Below the pieces are notes generated by a model. It was not told where the DNA came from and made no database searches. It was given only the letters and a program-made list of their open reading frames with translations. A stretch of 64,000 nucleotides of DNA from Pontibacterium sp049603715 (lineage in GTDB: Bacteria; Pseudomonadota; Gammaproteobacteria; Pseudomonadales; Balneatricaceae): the NCBI GenBank assembly GCA_049603715.1, contig JBMYSW010000011.1, positions 35,801 through 99,800 of the forward strand. Reading direction: 5' to 3'. Position numbers and translations under genes: made by a program. Of the stretch, positions 33,947 through 41,517 are shown piece after piece. Positions within the stretch are counted from its first letter, which is position 1; each line of letters starts with the position of its first letter.

Positions 33947-35140
33947 ATGAACATCCTTGAATCCGCCTTTGGCCAAGGCCCCCTTGAGCGCTTTCCGAAA
34001 GCGGTTGACCCGTCACTGCGCGCGTGGGACGCAGCGGATGAATACCTGCTCGAACATACAGCTAGCCTAGGACTCTCGCCTGATGCCTGTATCTGGGTGG
34101 TGAACGATCAGTTTGGCGCTCTCAGCGTCCATCTAAGCCAGTTTAACCTTTATGGTTTCTCTGACTCATGGCTTAGCCACACCGCCACTGAGCGAAACCT
34201 CAAGCACTTTGAGTCAACCTCAGAAGCCAGCACCGCAGAGCCCAGCGATATCCAACTGCATAGCAGCCTTGTCCTCGGCGACGCCGCCCTGCCAAAACCC
34301 GATCTCGTGCTCGTAAAGCTACCCAAAAGCTTAGCCATGCTCGAAGATCAGCTCGCCCGATTACACGCATGCTTAGACCAAAAAGTACCTGTGGTGTTTG
34401 CCGGCATGGTCAAACACATGAGCCGTAACATTTGGCCAACCATCGAGCAAAACTTGGGCAGTACCGAAACATCACTGGCCAAAAAGAAAGCTAAGCTTAT
34501 TTTTGCATACGCCAATGCAGAACAGTGCCCAGCGCAGGGCCGCTACCCTAGCAAATATCAGGTGCCCGAGTTCGGCTTAGATTTAAGCAACCATGCTGGT
34601 GTGTTTTCAAGAGATAGCTTGGATATCGGCACCCGCTTTTTGCTGCAAAACTTAAAGCTTCTCCAAGCCAACAATCCCTCCAACAGCACCGCTAACAACC
34701 CCTCCAACATTGTCGACTTGGCGTGCGGCAATGGGGTGATCGGCCTTTCTTTGGCTAAACAGTATCCCGAGGCAAAAATCACCTTTACCGACGAGTCATT
34801 TATGGCCGTAGCCTCTGCTGAGCTCAACGCGCAAGCAGCCCTTGGTGATGTGTCTCAGCACCAGTTTCTGGTGAATCACAGCCTGAGTGGCCTAGCACCG
34901 AACAGCCAAGACCTCGTCGTAGTAAACCCGCCATTCCATCAGCAAAACACCGTTAGTGACCAAGTCGCCCGCGCGATGTTTAAGCAAAGTGCACGCTGCC
35001 TAAACAAGGGAGGTGAGCTTTGGGTTGTAGCCAACCGTCACCTCGGCTACCACAAACCTCTCAAGGCACTTTTTGGTCATTGTGAAGTGGTCACGAGCAA
35101 TAAAAAGTTTGTAATTTTACGGGCACAAAAAAACCAGTAA
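33947..35140 (+). CDS. rlmG: 23S rRNA (guanine-1835-N2)-methyltransferase
   Basis: Methylates G1835 of 23S rRNA using SAM. Taking ATG 33947 gives 397 residues; a TTG at 33929 is possible but has no ribosome site. The N-terminal half resembles E. coli RlmG (LERFPKAVDPSLRAWDAADEYLL). The C-terminal half is a Rossmann methyltransferase with IVDLACGNGVIGLSLA as motif I and the catalytic VVNPPFHQQ as motif IV. A low-complexity NNPSNSTANNPSN linker precedes motif I (about 245-257). Its stop lies inside a hairpin that acts mainly on the opposite strand. Confidence 0.93.
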   Translation: MNILESAFGQGPLERFPKAVDPSLRAWDAADEYLLEHTASLGLSPDACIWVVNDQFGALSVHLSQFNLYGFSDSWLSHTATERNLKHFESTSEASTAEPSDIQLHSSLVLGDAALPKPDLVLVKLPKSLAMLEDQLARLHACLDQKVPVVFAGMVKHMSRNIWPTIEQNLGSTETSLAKKKAKLIFAYANAEQCPAQGRYPSKYQVPEFGLDLSNHAGVFSRDSLDIGTRFLLQNLKLLQANNPSNSTANNPSNIVDLACGNGVIGLSLAKQYPEAKITFTDESFMAVASAELNAQAALGDVSQHQFLVNHSLSGLAPNSQDLVVVNPPFHQQNTVSDQVARAMFKQSARCLNKGGELWVVANRHLGYHKPLKALFGHCEVVTSNKKFVILRAQKNQ

Positions 35141-35158
35141 CCCAAGCACAAGTTACTG
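35125..35158 (-). terminator. minus-strand terminator overlapping the rlmG stop
   Basis: CCAGTAAC and GTTACTGG (35133-35158) form an 8-bp stem around about 10 bases. On the minus strand a run of eight T follows. It would end transcripts from the small membrane ORF at 35300-35440. Confidence 0.6.
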
Positions 35159-35299
35159 GCCAATGGTGATCATGCCATCCTTAGCGATTGTTGAAGCTGC
35201 CGAGTGTTTTTAAACGCGCCTTTTGTCGTCGGTCACCTCAGCGACCGACCACCTTCCCTATAGCGCTTGTGCCCTGCACTCACTTCCTTGAGGTTTGGC

Positions 35300-35440
35300 T
35301 TAGGCGTCTTTGTGTGACTCGCTATCGCGCAGAATGAGTTCTCGCACTTTTAGCACCCCCCATGTCATCGCCCCTGTCATTAATATGACCAGCAAGATAC
35401 TGGGTAATAGAACCTCTAGCACATAAACATCTGGTAACAT
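35300..35440 (-). CDS. small membrane protein, 46 residues, unknown
   Basis: A short ORF found by reading the minus strand: ATG at 35440, stop TAA at 35300. It begins MLPDVYVLEVLLPSILLVIL, continues MTGAMTWGVLKVRELI, and ends with a charged tail, DSESHKDA. One hydrophobic segment (about 8-30) suggests a single-span inner-membrane protein with an acidic N-terminal side and a charged C-terminal tail. Support: a strong ribosome site AGAGGGG 7 bases upstream, a membrane-like composition, and a minus-strand terminator downstream at 35125-35158. I do not recognise the family; it recalls small accessory subunits such as CydX or CcoS in form only. Independent of the SpoIIE gene, whose terminator lies upstream of it. 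Confidence 0.6.
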   Translation of the reverse strand: MLPDVYVLEVLLPSILLVILMTGAMTWGVLKVRELILRDSESHKDA

Positions 35441-35536
35441 TTTGCACCCCTCTCTGTGTTTGCATATAAACACTTTAGGGGCTTTTGAGCGGTCAGTTAT
35501 TGATCAAACGCAAGAACATAAAAAGCCAAGAGGCCA

Positions 35537-35568
35537 TAAAAAAACAAAGCTGACCTAAGTCAGCTTTG
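35537..35568 (-). terminator. terminator of the chemosensory/partner-switch cluster
   Basis: CAAAGCTGAC (35545-35554) and GTCAGCTTTG (35559-35568) pair perfectly over 10 bp with a CTAA loop. The minus strand then has eight T. It lies 39 bases after the stop of the SpoIIE-type gene, the last gene of the leftward cluster. Confidence 0.9.
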
Positions 35569-35606
35569 AAGAGTGGTTACTAAAGAGAAAGCTTTGTTTA
35601 AGTGGG

Positions 35607-37361
35607 CTAGCTACTCGCCCAAGCAAAAACCGCTTCTACACGTGTGCCTGTCTCATTGTACTCTAGCGATTCACATAGCTCTTCGACTAGCAAAACGCCA
35701 CGGCCACTCAACATAGGGTTGTCGGCCTGTTTCTGGTGCAACTCCTTGCGCCACTTCACAAAGTCAAAGCCAACCCCACTGTCCTTAATTCGTACCTTGA
35801 TACGCCCGCCGTTCTCAGCAAGCGAGCTGGTCAATCGAATGTGTATTTCACCCGTAGTCAACGCATCTAAGCTCGCTTGGCGCTTTTCAAAGTACTCAGC
35901 AAAACCTAGTGCCGAATGCTTCAGCGATGAATCTAGGCCCAGCACGCCGTGATCTAATGCATTCACATACAGCTCTGTTAAAATCGTAAACAGGTGCTGC
36001 CAATGCTCACCGGGGCCTTCAAACTCTTGCAACTGGCTCAATATCACTGGCACAGGGTTAATGCGGCGCAATGACTCACCTCGCAAGATCAATTCCCACG
36101 TCCAGCCACCTAGGTCATCGTGTACTAAACTTGCAGGCTCTATAGCTGGAGATGCAACAGGCAAACCAGCTTTGGGTGCATCAACTCGGCCAGGAATTTC
36201 GATCATGGAAATATCGTCATCCTGCGGGTGCCCAGCCATAAAGGCTTCAAGATCGGCCACGATCTTTTGGCTAGCCCCCTGCACACCCATTCCTTTCAAC
36301 GCGCTTTGAATCAGGCGCTCTTCACCAAACATCTCTCCGTTCGGGCTACGGGCTTCTTCGATGCCGTCACTGGCTAACAGTATTGAGTCACTGGCGTTAA
36401 GCGGTAAGATCACTGGCGGCATGGGCGAGAAGTTTTTTAAGATCCCCAAAGGAGGGTCGTTAGAGGCCACCGTAAATGTCGGTTCTTGTTGTCCCACCGA
36501 AAACACGTACACCTTTGGCATGCCGCAGTTCCATACCTGCACACGACCGTATTCCTTACTGAGGGTAATAAAAGACGTTGCCAAGAACATGCCCGAAGGC
36601 AAAATACCATTTAGCTTGCGGTTAATTTGGCTCAGAATATCGGAACCGTCATAGCCCTTGCGCGTCATAGCATGGAAGGTTTCTGACAAGGGTAAGGCAC
36701 CAATCGCAGCCGTTAAACCGTGTCCAGTAAAGTCTCCGAGCAGCACGTTGATATCGCCATTTGGCCTAAAGGCACTAAGCAACACATCGCCGCTGAACAA
36801 CTCAGCAGGCATTTTAACAATTTTAATTTGGTCGAGCGCCGCATTATGGCTTTCTACGGCGTTACTAAACAGCTGCTCTGCCACTTCCTCTTCACGTTCA
36901 CGGACTCGGAGAAGCGACTGCGCTTCGTGAAACACCTCAACGGTTCGTCTGAGGGTTTTAATTTTGGCCTGAAAAACGCTTGGATAAAATGGTCGTAATA
37001 AAAAGTCGCTAGCCCCAAAGCTAATACATTCATCAACCAAAGACTCATCGTTTTGTTCGGCGATAAATAATATCTTTAATTCGTCGTGAGACGCGCTTTG
37101 TCGAGCAAGCCTGCAGAGCGCTAAGGCCAGATCTTGTCTTGTGCCCGCGTCTATCACTAACAGCTGAGGTGACTCTAGCTGAACTAAGCTTGCCGCTTCT
37201 GTAAAGTCTGTTGATGCGAGTAACCGAATACCTTGAGGGCTTATTCCTGCAACCAAATCACCTTTTGAGTGCACTGAGTCACTTACGACTAGCACACAAG
37301 GCAACAAAGCATCCATTTCTTCGTTAATTACTTCACCCTTTCCACGTCCACTCTCATACAT
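35607..37361 (-). CDS. receiver-SpoIIE phosphatase-HATPase fusion (partner-switching regulator)
   Basis: A 584-residue cytosolic regulator. Residues 20-140 form a receiver fold, then a coiled linker, then a PP2C-type SpoIIE phosphatase (about 195-385, with ELFSGDVLLSAF, GDFTGHGLTAAIG and DDISMIEIP metal-site Asp residues). Residues 430-580 form a HATPase_c anti-sigma kinase-like domain (ELYVNALDHGVLG, GVGFDF, GRGVLLVEELCE). Phosphatase and kinase modules of this kind dephosphorylate and phosphorylate STAS proteins, and one is encoded 4 bases upstream. The receiver keeps Asp in LLVIDAG, but the acidic pair is SD, the switch Thr is Ala and the conserved Lys is Arg (LLRPF), so phosphorylation by CheA is uncertain. 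V. cholerae cluster III has a similar gene next to its che genes. Confidence 0.9.
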   Translation of the reverse strand: MYESGRGKGEVINEEMDALLPCVLVVSDSVHSKGDLVAGISPQGIRLLASTDFTEAASLVQLESPQLLVIDAGTRQDLALALCRLARQSASHDELKILFIAEQNDESLVDECISFGASDFLLRPFYPSVFQAKIKTLRRTVEVFHEAQSLLRVREREEEVAEQLFSNAVESHNAALDQIKIVKMPAELFSGDVLLSAFRPNGDINVLLGDFTGHGLTAAIGALPLSETFHAMTRKGYDGSDILSQINRKLNGILPSGMFLATSFITLSKEYGRVQVWNCGMPKVYVFSVGQQEPTFTVASNDPPLGILKNFSPMPPVILPLNASDSILLASDGIEEARSPNGEMFGEERLIQSALKGMGVQGASQKIVADLEAFMAGHPQDDDISMIEIPGRVDAPKAGLPVASPAIEPASLVHDDLGGWTWELILRGESLRRINPVPVILSQLQEFEGPGEHWQHLFTILTELYVNALDHGVLGLDSSLKHSALGFAEYFEKRQASLDALTTGEIHIRLTSSLAENGGRIKVRIKDSGVGFDFVKWRKELHQKQADNPMLSGRGVLLVEELCESLEYNETGTRVEAVFAWASS

Positions 37362-37365
37362 AGTG

Positions 37366-37671
37366 TTACCCTATGTTGACGAGGCGATCAAACTTCGCAA
37401 TATCCAAAATCTTTTTCACAGCATCGTTGGGGCGAAGAATTTCCACTTTCCCCCCAAGTTTTTCCGCATGCTCTTTCAGTAGTAAGATCATTCCCAACGC
37501 AGAACTGTCCATATACTTAGCTCCACCCAAGTCAATTTGAAATGACGTACCTGCAGCCATGCAGTCTTTGTAAGCTTTGCGAAAATCAGCGTGTAAAGAG
37601 AAATCAAAACGCCCTTGAACGTCAATGACAACTTTCTTTTCATTTTCTAGATGCTTTGCAGTGATTGACAT
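37366..37671 (-). CDS. STAS-domain anti-sigma factor antagonist
   Basis: A 101-residue single STAS domain, as in SpoIIAA/RsbV. The phosphorylatable loop is KYMDSSALGMILLL, with the Ser pair near 57-58, so the acceptor Ser is present. A basal beta strand VVIDVQGRFDFSLHADF precedes it. It lies 4 bases before the SpoIIE-type gene and 11 bases after the short MCP gene, so it is the natural substrate of that protein's kinase and phosphatase domains. Which target it binds when unphosphorylated is unknown; no sigma factor is in the window. Confidence 0.9.
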   Translation of the reverse strand: MSITAKHLENEKKVVIDVQGRFDFSLHADFRKAYKDCMAAGTSFQIDLGGAKYMDSSALGMILLLKEHAEKLGGKVEILRPNDAVKKILDIAKFDRLVNIG

Positions 37672-37682
37672 CTTGTCACTCC

Positions 37683-38831
37683 TTAAAATAGTTCGATATC
37701 GCCTTCATCAAGGCTTTCTTGCATCACCGTACGCGCTTCTCGGCTTTGCTTAGACCGCTCTTTCATCTCAAGGCACTGGTCTTTAAACTCATTTATTTGT
37801 AGCTGTTGAGTATTTGTCTCTTGCAACATGCGCGAAAGTTCGTGTAGTGCACTTACATTCACCTTAATCGAACCCAGCGCTTGCGTAGAAATATCTTCAA
37901 ACTGCATTGAGCGCACAACATCAGCCACTGTACTTTCGATTCTCGCACTTAACATCGAGGCTTTTTCGACCCTCAACCCCATAAAGTCGTTAAGTTCGGT
38001 CATGTGGCCTAAGACCTCTTCTACTTTTTCCTTGGTAGAAATGGTCGAGCTCATATCTGCAGACGCCATACGGCCCACGTTTTCACGTAAGACACTGATA
38101 GTATCTTTAGCACCGTTAATGCGGTCACGAATTTGGTTGTTAAGTTCACCAGAGTTAATCGACAATGAACGAACTTCGTCAGCTACAACCGCAAAGCCTC
38201 GTCCAGCTTCACCCGCACGGGCAGCTTCAATACTCGCATTTAAAGCTAAAAGGTTTGTGCGCCCTGCTAAGTCTTCAACGTTTGAAATAAGCTGGAATAT
38301 AGTGTCGAGTTTTTCGACCATGTCATCAATGTTGTGAACCGTCTCCAAGCTCTTTTTGGCCACATCGATCATGATATCGACAAACTGCTCAAGAATTTCA
38401 CTTATGTAGTGAACAAACTGATTCATTCCTTGATTGTCTTCGTCTTGGCTACGACTGCGGTACATAATTTCACTCATGAGCTGGCTTTGCTCTGCCGAGA
38501 GGTTATTCAGCTCGGTAAAACTTGCCTGTAGCACCTGTACCGCCTCCGCAATTATGGTTTGTACTCGCTCCACCTCAGTATCAATAACCTCAGCTTCACC
38601 GGAAACAACCGAAGATGCCTCAAGCATGCCATCACCTACGCCCACGTCTAATGACGTTGTTTCGATGTGTTGAGACGGTTCTACTTTTACCGTCATTAGC
38701 ACCAAGGATAGCACTGCAGACAATGCAGCTATGCTCGCAATTATCCAAGCCGATGCTTCAAGTAATGCCGCAGCCACTAATACAACCGATAAAATAATCA
38801 GTGCTACGCAAACGGGTTTAGAGTTTTTCAT
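37683..38831 (-). CDS. short methyl-accepting chemotaxis protein
   Basis: A 382-residue receptor. Two adjacent hydrophobic segments (about 8-27 and 30-48) form a hairpin in the membrane with no periplasmic sensor domain. A signalling domain follows, with a highly conserved tip NLLALNASIEAARAGEAGRGFAVVADEVR, split here as NLLALNASIEAARAGE then AGRGFAVVADEVR. A FEDISTQALGSI segment near 310 is typical of a receptor class found with STAS/SpoIIE partners. The C terminus ends GDIELF, almost the same as the CheD C terminus (SDVELF). It is between cheB (10-base gap) and the STAS gene. It may sense through partners or membrane state. Confidence 0.9.
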   Translation of the reverse strand: MKNSKPVCVALIILSVVLVAAALLEASAWIIASIAALSAVLSLVLMTVKVEPSQHIETTSLDVGVGDGMLEASSVVSGEAEVIDTEVERVQTIIAEAVQVLQASFTELNNLSAEQSQLMSEIMYRSRSQDEDNQGMNQFVHYISEILEQFVDIMIDVAKKSLETVHNIDDMVEKLDTIFQLISNVEDLAGRTNLLALNASIEAARAGEAGRGFAVVADEVRSLSINSGELNNQIRDRINGAKDTISVLRENVGRMASADMSSTISTKEKVEEVLGHMTELNDFMGLRVEKASMLSARIESTVADVVRSMQFEDISTQALGSIKVNVSALHELSRMLQETNTQQLQINEFKDQCLEMKERSKQSREARTVMQESLDEGDIELF

Positions 38832-38841
38832 ATTTTGACCC

Positions 38842-39894
38842 TTAACTTACTTTTTTGCTCGAGACTGCAAGGTGCCTTAACACAACGTCTGCAACTTGGC
38901 TTAGTCCAACCACTTTATCGACACCACCAAGGTCATAAGCAGCCTTGGGCATTCCATAAACTACACACGTTGCCTCGTCTTGACCTATGGTGAGGGCACC
39001 AGTGCGTTGCAGCTCTAGCATCCCTTGCGCACCATCTTTCCCCATACCTGTAAGTATAACGGCACAAACACCATAACCCTTTAGCTCTGCGAGTGAAGAA
39101 AACATCACATCAACCGATGGCTTGTGGCGATTAACAGGCTCAGCGTCGCTCAAACGCCCCACCAGACCATTTGCCGTAGACGTAATCACAAAGTGTTTAT
39201 CCCCTGGCGCAACATAAGCATGGCCTGGGCGAATCATTTGGCCATCCTTCGCTTCACAAACCTTCAGCTCAGACAAACCATCGAGCCTTAAGGCAAAGCG
39301 CTCACTGAATTTCGGCGGAATATGTTGAGTAATAACAACTGGGGGGAGGTTTCCTGGTAATCGGGAGAGAACTTCAGCAATCGCCTCCGTTCCACCCGTT
39401 GACGCTCCGATTGCAATCACTGTTTTGTGGTCAGCAGCAGATGCTTCGCGCTGAACGACACTCACTGGAGCAGGTGTATTTTTTGGTCCAATTTTAGCCT
39501 TCGCTGCAGCCAACACTTTGGAAACCAGCTCTGTCGTAAACGTATCAAGGCGACCAACAGAGTCACTAGACGGCTTAGCAATAAAATCAACTGCACCAAG
39601 GGATAACGCATCAAGCGTTACATCTGAGCCCTTCGTCGTTAACGATGACAACATCACGACAGGCATAGGCCGAAGACGCATCAGGTTCTTCAGGAAGGTG
39701 ATCCCGTCCATCTTCGGCATTTCCACATCAAGCGTGAGCACATCAGGGTTCAGTTTTTTGATGAGATCCCGGGCTTCGTAAGGGTCTTCTGCACACCCCA
39801 CTACGTCTATCCTTGGTTCTGTTGCAAGGGTTTCAGAAACAATGCTCCGCACTACTGGCGAGTCATCAACCACAAGCACCTTAATTTTTTCCAT
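38842..39894 (-). CDS. cheB: chemotaxis methylesterase/deamidase CheB
   Basis: Demethylates receptors when phosphorylated by CheA. The 350-residue protein has a receiver (Asp56 in TLDVEMPKMDG, Lys in IAKP) and a methylesterase domain with the catalytic triad visible as IGASTGGTEA (Ser), TQHIPPKFSERF (His) and LTGMGKDGAQGM (Asp). Next to cheD (23-base gap) in the standard cheR-cheD-cheB order. Confidence 0.97.
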   Translation of the reverse strand: MEKIKVLVVDDSPVVRSIVSETLATEPRIDVVGCAEDPYEARDLIKKLNPDVLTLDVEMPKMDGITFLKNLMRLRPMPVVMLSSLTTKGSDVTLDALSLGAVDFIAKPSSDSVGRLDTFTTELVSKVLAAAKAKIGPKNTPAPVSVVQREASAADHKTVIAIGASTGGTEAIAEVLSRLPGNLPPVVITQHIPPKFSERFALRLDGLSELKVCEAKDGQMIRPGHAYVAPGDKHFVITSTANGLVGRLSDAEPVNRHKPSVDVMFSSLAELKGYGVCAVILTGMGKDGAQGMLELQRTGALTIGQDEATCVVYGMPKAAYDLGGVDKVVGLSQVADVVLRHLAVSSKKVS

Positions 39895-39917
39895 TAAATA
39901 CCTCCAACACAGTCAAG

Positions 39918-40541
39918 CTAGAACAACTCAACATCACTAGACTGCAACGTCCGCTCAATCCGAGAGCGGTAACTTGTTTCTTCTTGGGCAAGTTGTTCAA
40001 CATTCACGCCGCCCATCCGCTTGACCAGCATTCGCCCTTCTCGCGGTAAATAAATCACTTGGCGAGGATCATCCCCGCCCACATCCCATGCCAAAACAGG
40101 CAAGTTTTCAGCGTCCATATACTCTTGAATAAACTCAATATTCGCCGCACCTACACCACCACCGGAGGCAATCACTCGTCCACCTCCAGTCACTTTCGCT
40201 TCAAGCCGTTCACGACGACCACCAAAGCGTAAAATACCGTTAACCAGCTCTTCCATTGCGAAGGTACCGTAGCGAGTGGCTTCCGTAATAGGACTATTCG
40301 CGTGGCTATCAGCCGATGCAGGCAAAATAAAATGATTCATTCCGCCAATCCCCACAGCAGGGTCGCGCATACATACCGATATGCACGACCCAAGTGTTGT
40401 CATGATCACCTCGTCATTTCGTGTCACGTAACACTCCCCCAGCTTGAGCTTAACCCCATACTTACCACGCGCGTTCACCCAGTAACGATGAAACGCCTCG
40501 TAGCCAGGCAGAAGGGGCTGTGCTGGTGGTTGTCCGCGCAT
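39918..40541 (-). CDS. cheD: chemoreceptor glutamine deamidase CheD
   Basis: Deamidates Gln residues of receptors and often modulates CheC or receptor activity. The 207 residues include the catalytic Cys53 in TTLGSCISVCMRDP and His70 in GGMNHFILP, plus the family Gly-rich TGGGRVIASGGGVGAANI. The C terminus SSDVELF closely matches that of the short MCP in this cluster, which may be a shared docking peptide. It starts 4 bases after cheR. Confidence 0.96.
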   Translation of the reverse strand: MRGQPPAQPLLPGYEAFHRYWVNARGKYGVKLKLGECYVTRNDEVIMTTLGSCISVCMRDPAVGIGGMNHFILPASADSHANSPITEATRYGTFAMEELVNGILRFGGRRERLEAKVTGGGRVIASGGGVGAANIEFIQEYMDAENLPVLAWDVGGDDPRQVIYLPREGRMLVKRMGGVNVEQLAQEETSYRSRIERTLQSSDVELF

Positions 40542-40545
40542 GAAA

Positions 40546-41391
40546 TCACCTTACTCGTTGATAAATAGTTCGCCCCAGCAACTCAAAACGGTCTGTTAGG
40601 CGATAGGGAGACTCTGAATGCCCCACAAACAACAAGCCGTTTGGCTTAAGTGCATTCGCCATTTTCGATAACAGCTTGGTCTGTGTTTCGTTATCGAAAT
40701 AGATCATCACATTGCGGCAGAAGATCACGTCTAAAGGCTCCTCCAGACGAAAGTCCTCCATCAAGTTAAGGCGCCTAAACTCAATAAGGTCTGAATACCT
40801 CGGTTTAACCCTAACCAAACCTTGGTTTGCTCCCGTACCGCGATCAAATCCAATTCTTTTAACATCTTCAGGTAAAGAAGCCACCCTGTCATAGTTATAG
40901 ACGCCGCTGGCAGCTTTCGCCAAAACATCGGAGTCAATATCAGTCGCGAGCAGCTGAATGTCCCAATCTCTCACATCCACGCGACCATTCATTAACGCAA
41001 TGGCAATACTGTAGGGCTCCTCTCCTACTGAGCAGCCCGCCGACCAAACGCGTAAGCGCTTTTGCTGCTTGCGTTGCTGGTCCAGCAAAAACTCATTCTT
41101 CAAGTATTCAAAGTGGTGGTTTTCTCGGAAAAACGAAGTGAGATTAGTGGTCATCGCATTGATAAACTGCGAGAACTCTTCGACATTTGAGTCTACATAT
41201 GCAAAGTATTGCCCAAAACTTTTGAGCCTAAGTGCGCGTATGCGGCGAATCAACCGATTGTAGGTCATATCCTTTTTATGATCGGCTAGCTGAATACCCG
41301 CATAATCATAGAGTAGCGTGCGAGCCCTCTCATAGTCGCTCTGAGAAAACTCAATCTCCTCGTTAGGTGTTGCTGACGAACCTGCAGCCAT
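40546..41391 (-). CDS. cheR: chemotaxis methyltransferase CheR
   Basis: Methylates receptor Glu residues with SAM. The 281-residue protein has the N-terminal helical CheR domain (TTNLTSFFREN), then the SAM-binding core with VWSAGCSVGEEPYSIA and FCRNVMIYFDN, and a C-terminal GHSESPYRL segment. A beta subdomain for binding a receptor C-terminal pentapeptide is normal in this class, and the upstream receptor ends in EWEEF. A strong compound hairpin lies between that receptor gene and cheR. Confidence 0.97.
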   Translation of the reverse strand: MAAGSSATPNEEIEFSQSDYERARTLLYDYAGIQLADHKKDMTYNRLIRRIRALRLKSFGQYFAYVDSNVEEFSQFINAMTTNLTSFFRENHHFEYLKNEFLLDQQRKQQKRLRVWSAGCSVGEEPYSIAIALMNGRVDVRDWDIQLLATDIDSDVLAKAASGVYNYDRVASLPEDVKRIGFDRGTGANQGLVRVKPRYSDLIEFRRLNLMEDFRLEEPLDVIFCRNVMIYFDNETQTKLLSKMANALKPNGLLFVGHSESPYRLTDRFELLGRTIYQRVR

Positions 41392-41439
41392 AAATATTCT
41401 CCCAAAACACCACGAGCATATGCCTGGTTCAGTATAAAC

Positions 41440-41481
41440 AGTGGCACCGACAACCTGTAAATCAGGTTAAACGGTGCCACT
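41440..41481 (-). other. compound hairpin between MCP gene and cheR
   Basis: The outer stem AGTGGCACCG/CGGTGCCACT (10 bp) encloses an inner stem AACCTG/CAGGTT (6 bp) with a 5-base loop. It sits 36 bases after the MCP stop inside the operon. No T run follows on the minus strand, so it is more likely an mRNA-processing or stability element than a terminator. Confidence 0.7.
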
Positions 41482-41517
41482 ACAAGAGAGGCCACGCCTT
41501 CTCTTAGGGGCGACGAG

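Noticed and set aside
35227..35248. GTCGGTC/GACCGAC hairpin
   Set aside because: No T run on either strand and no nearby gene boundary to give it a role; chance is a fair explanation.
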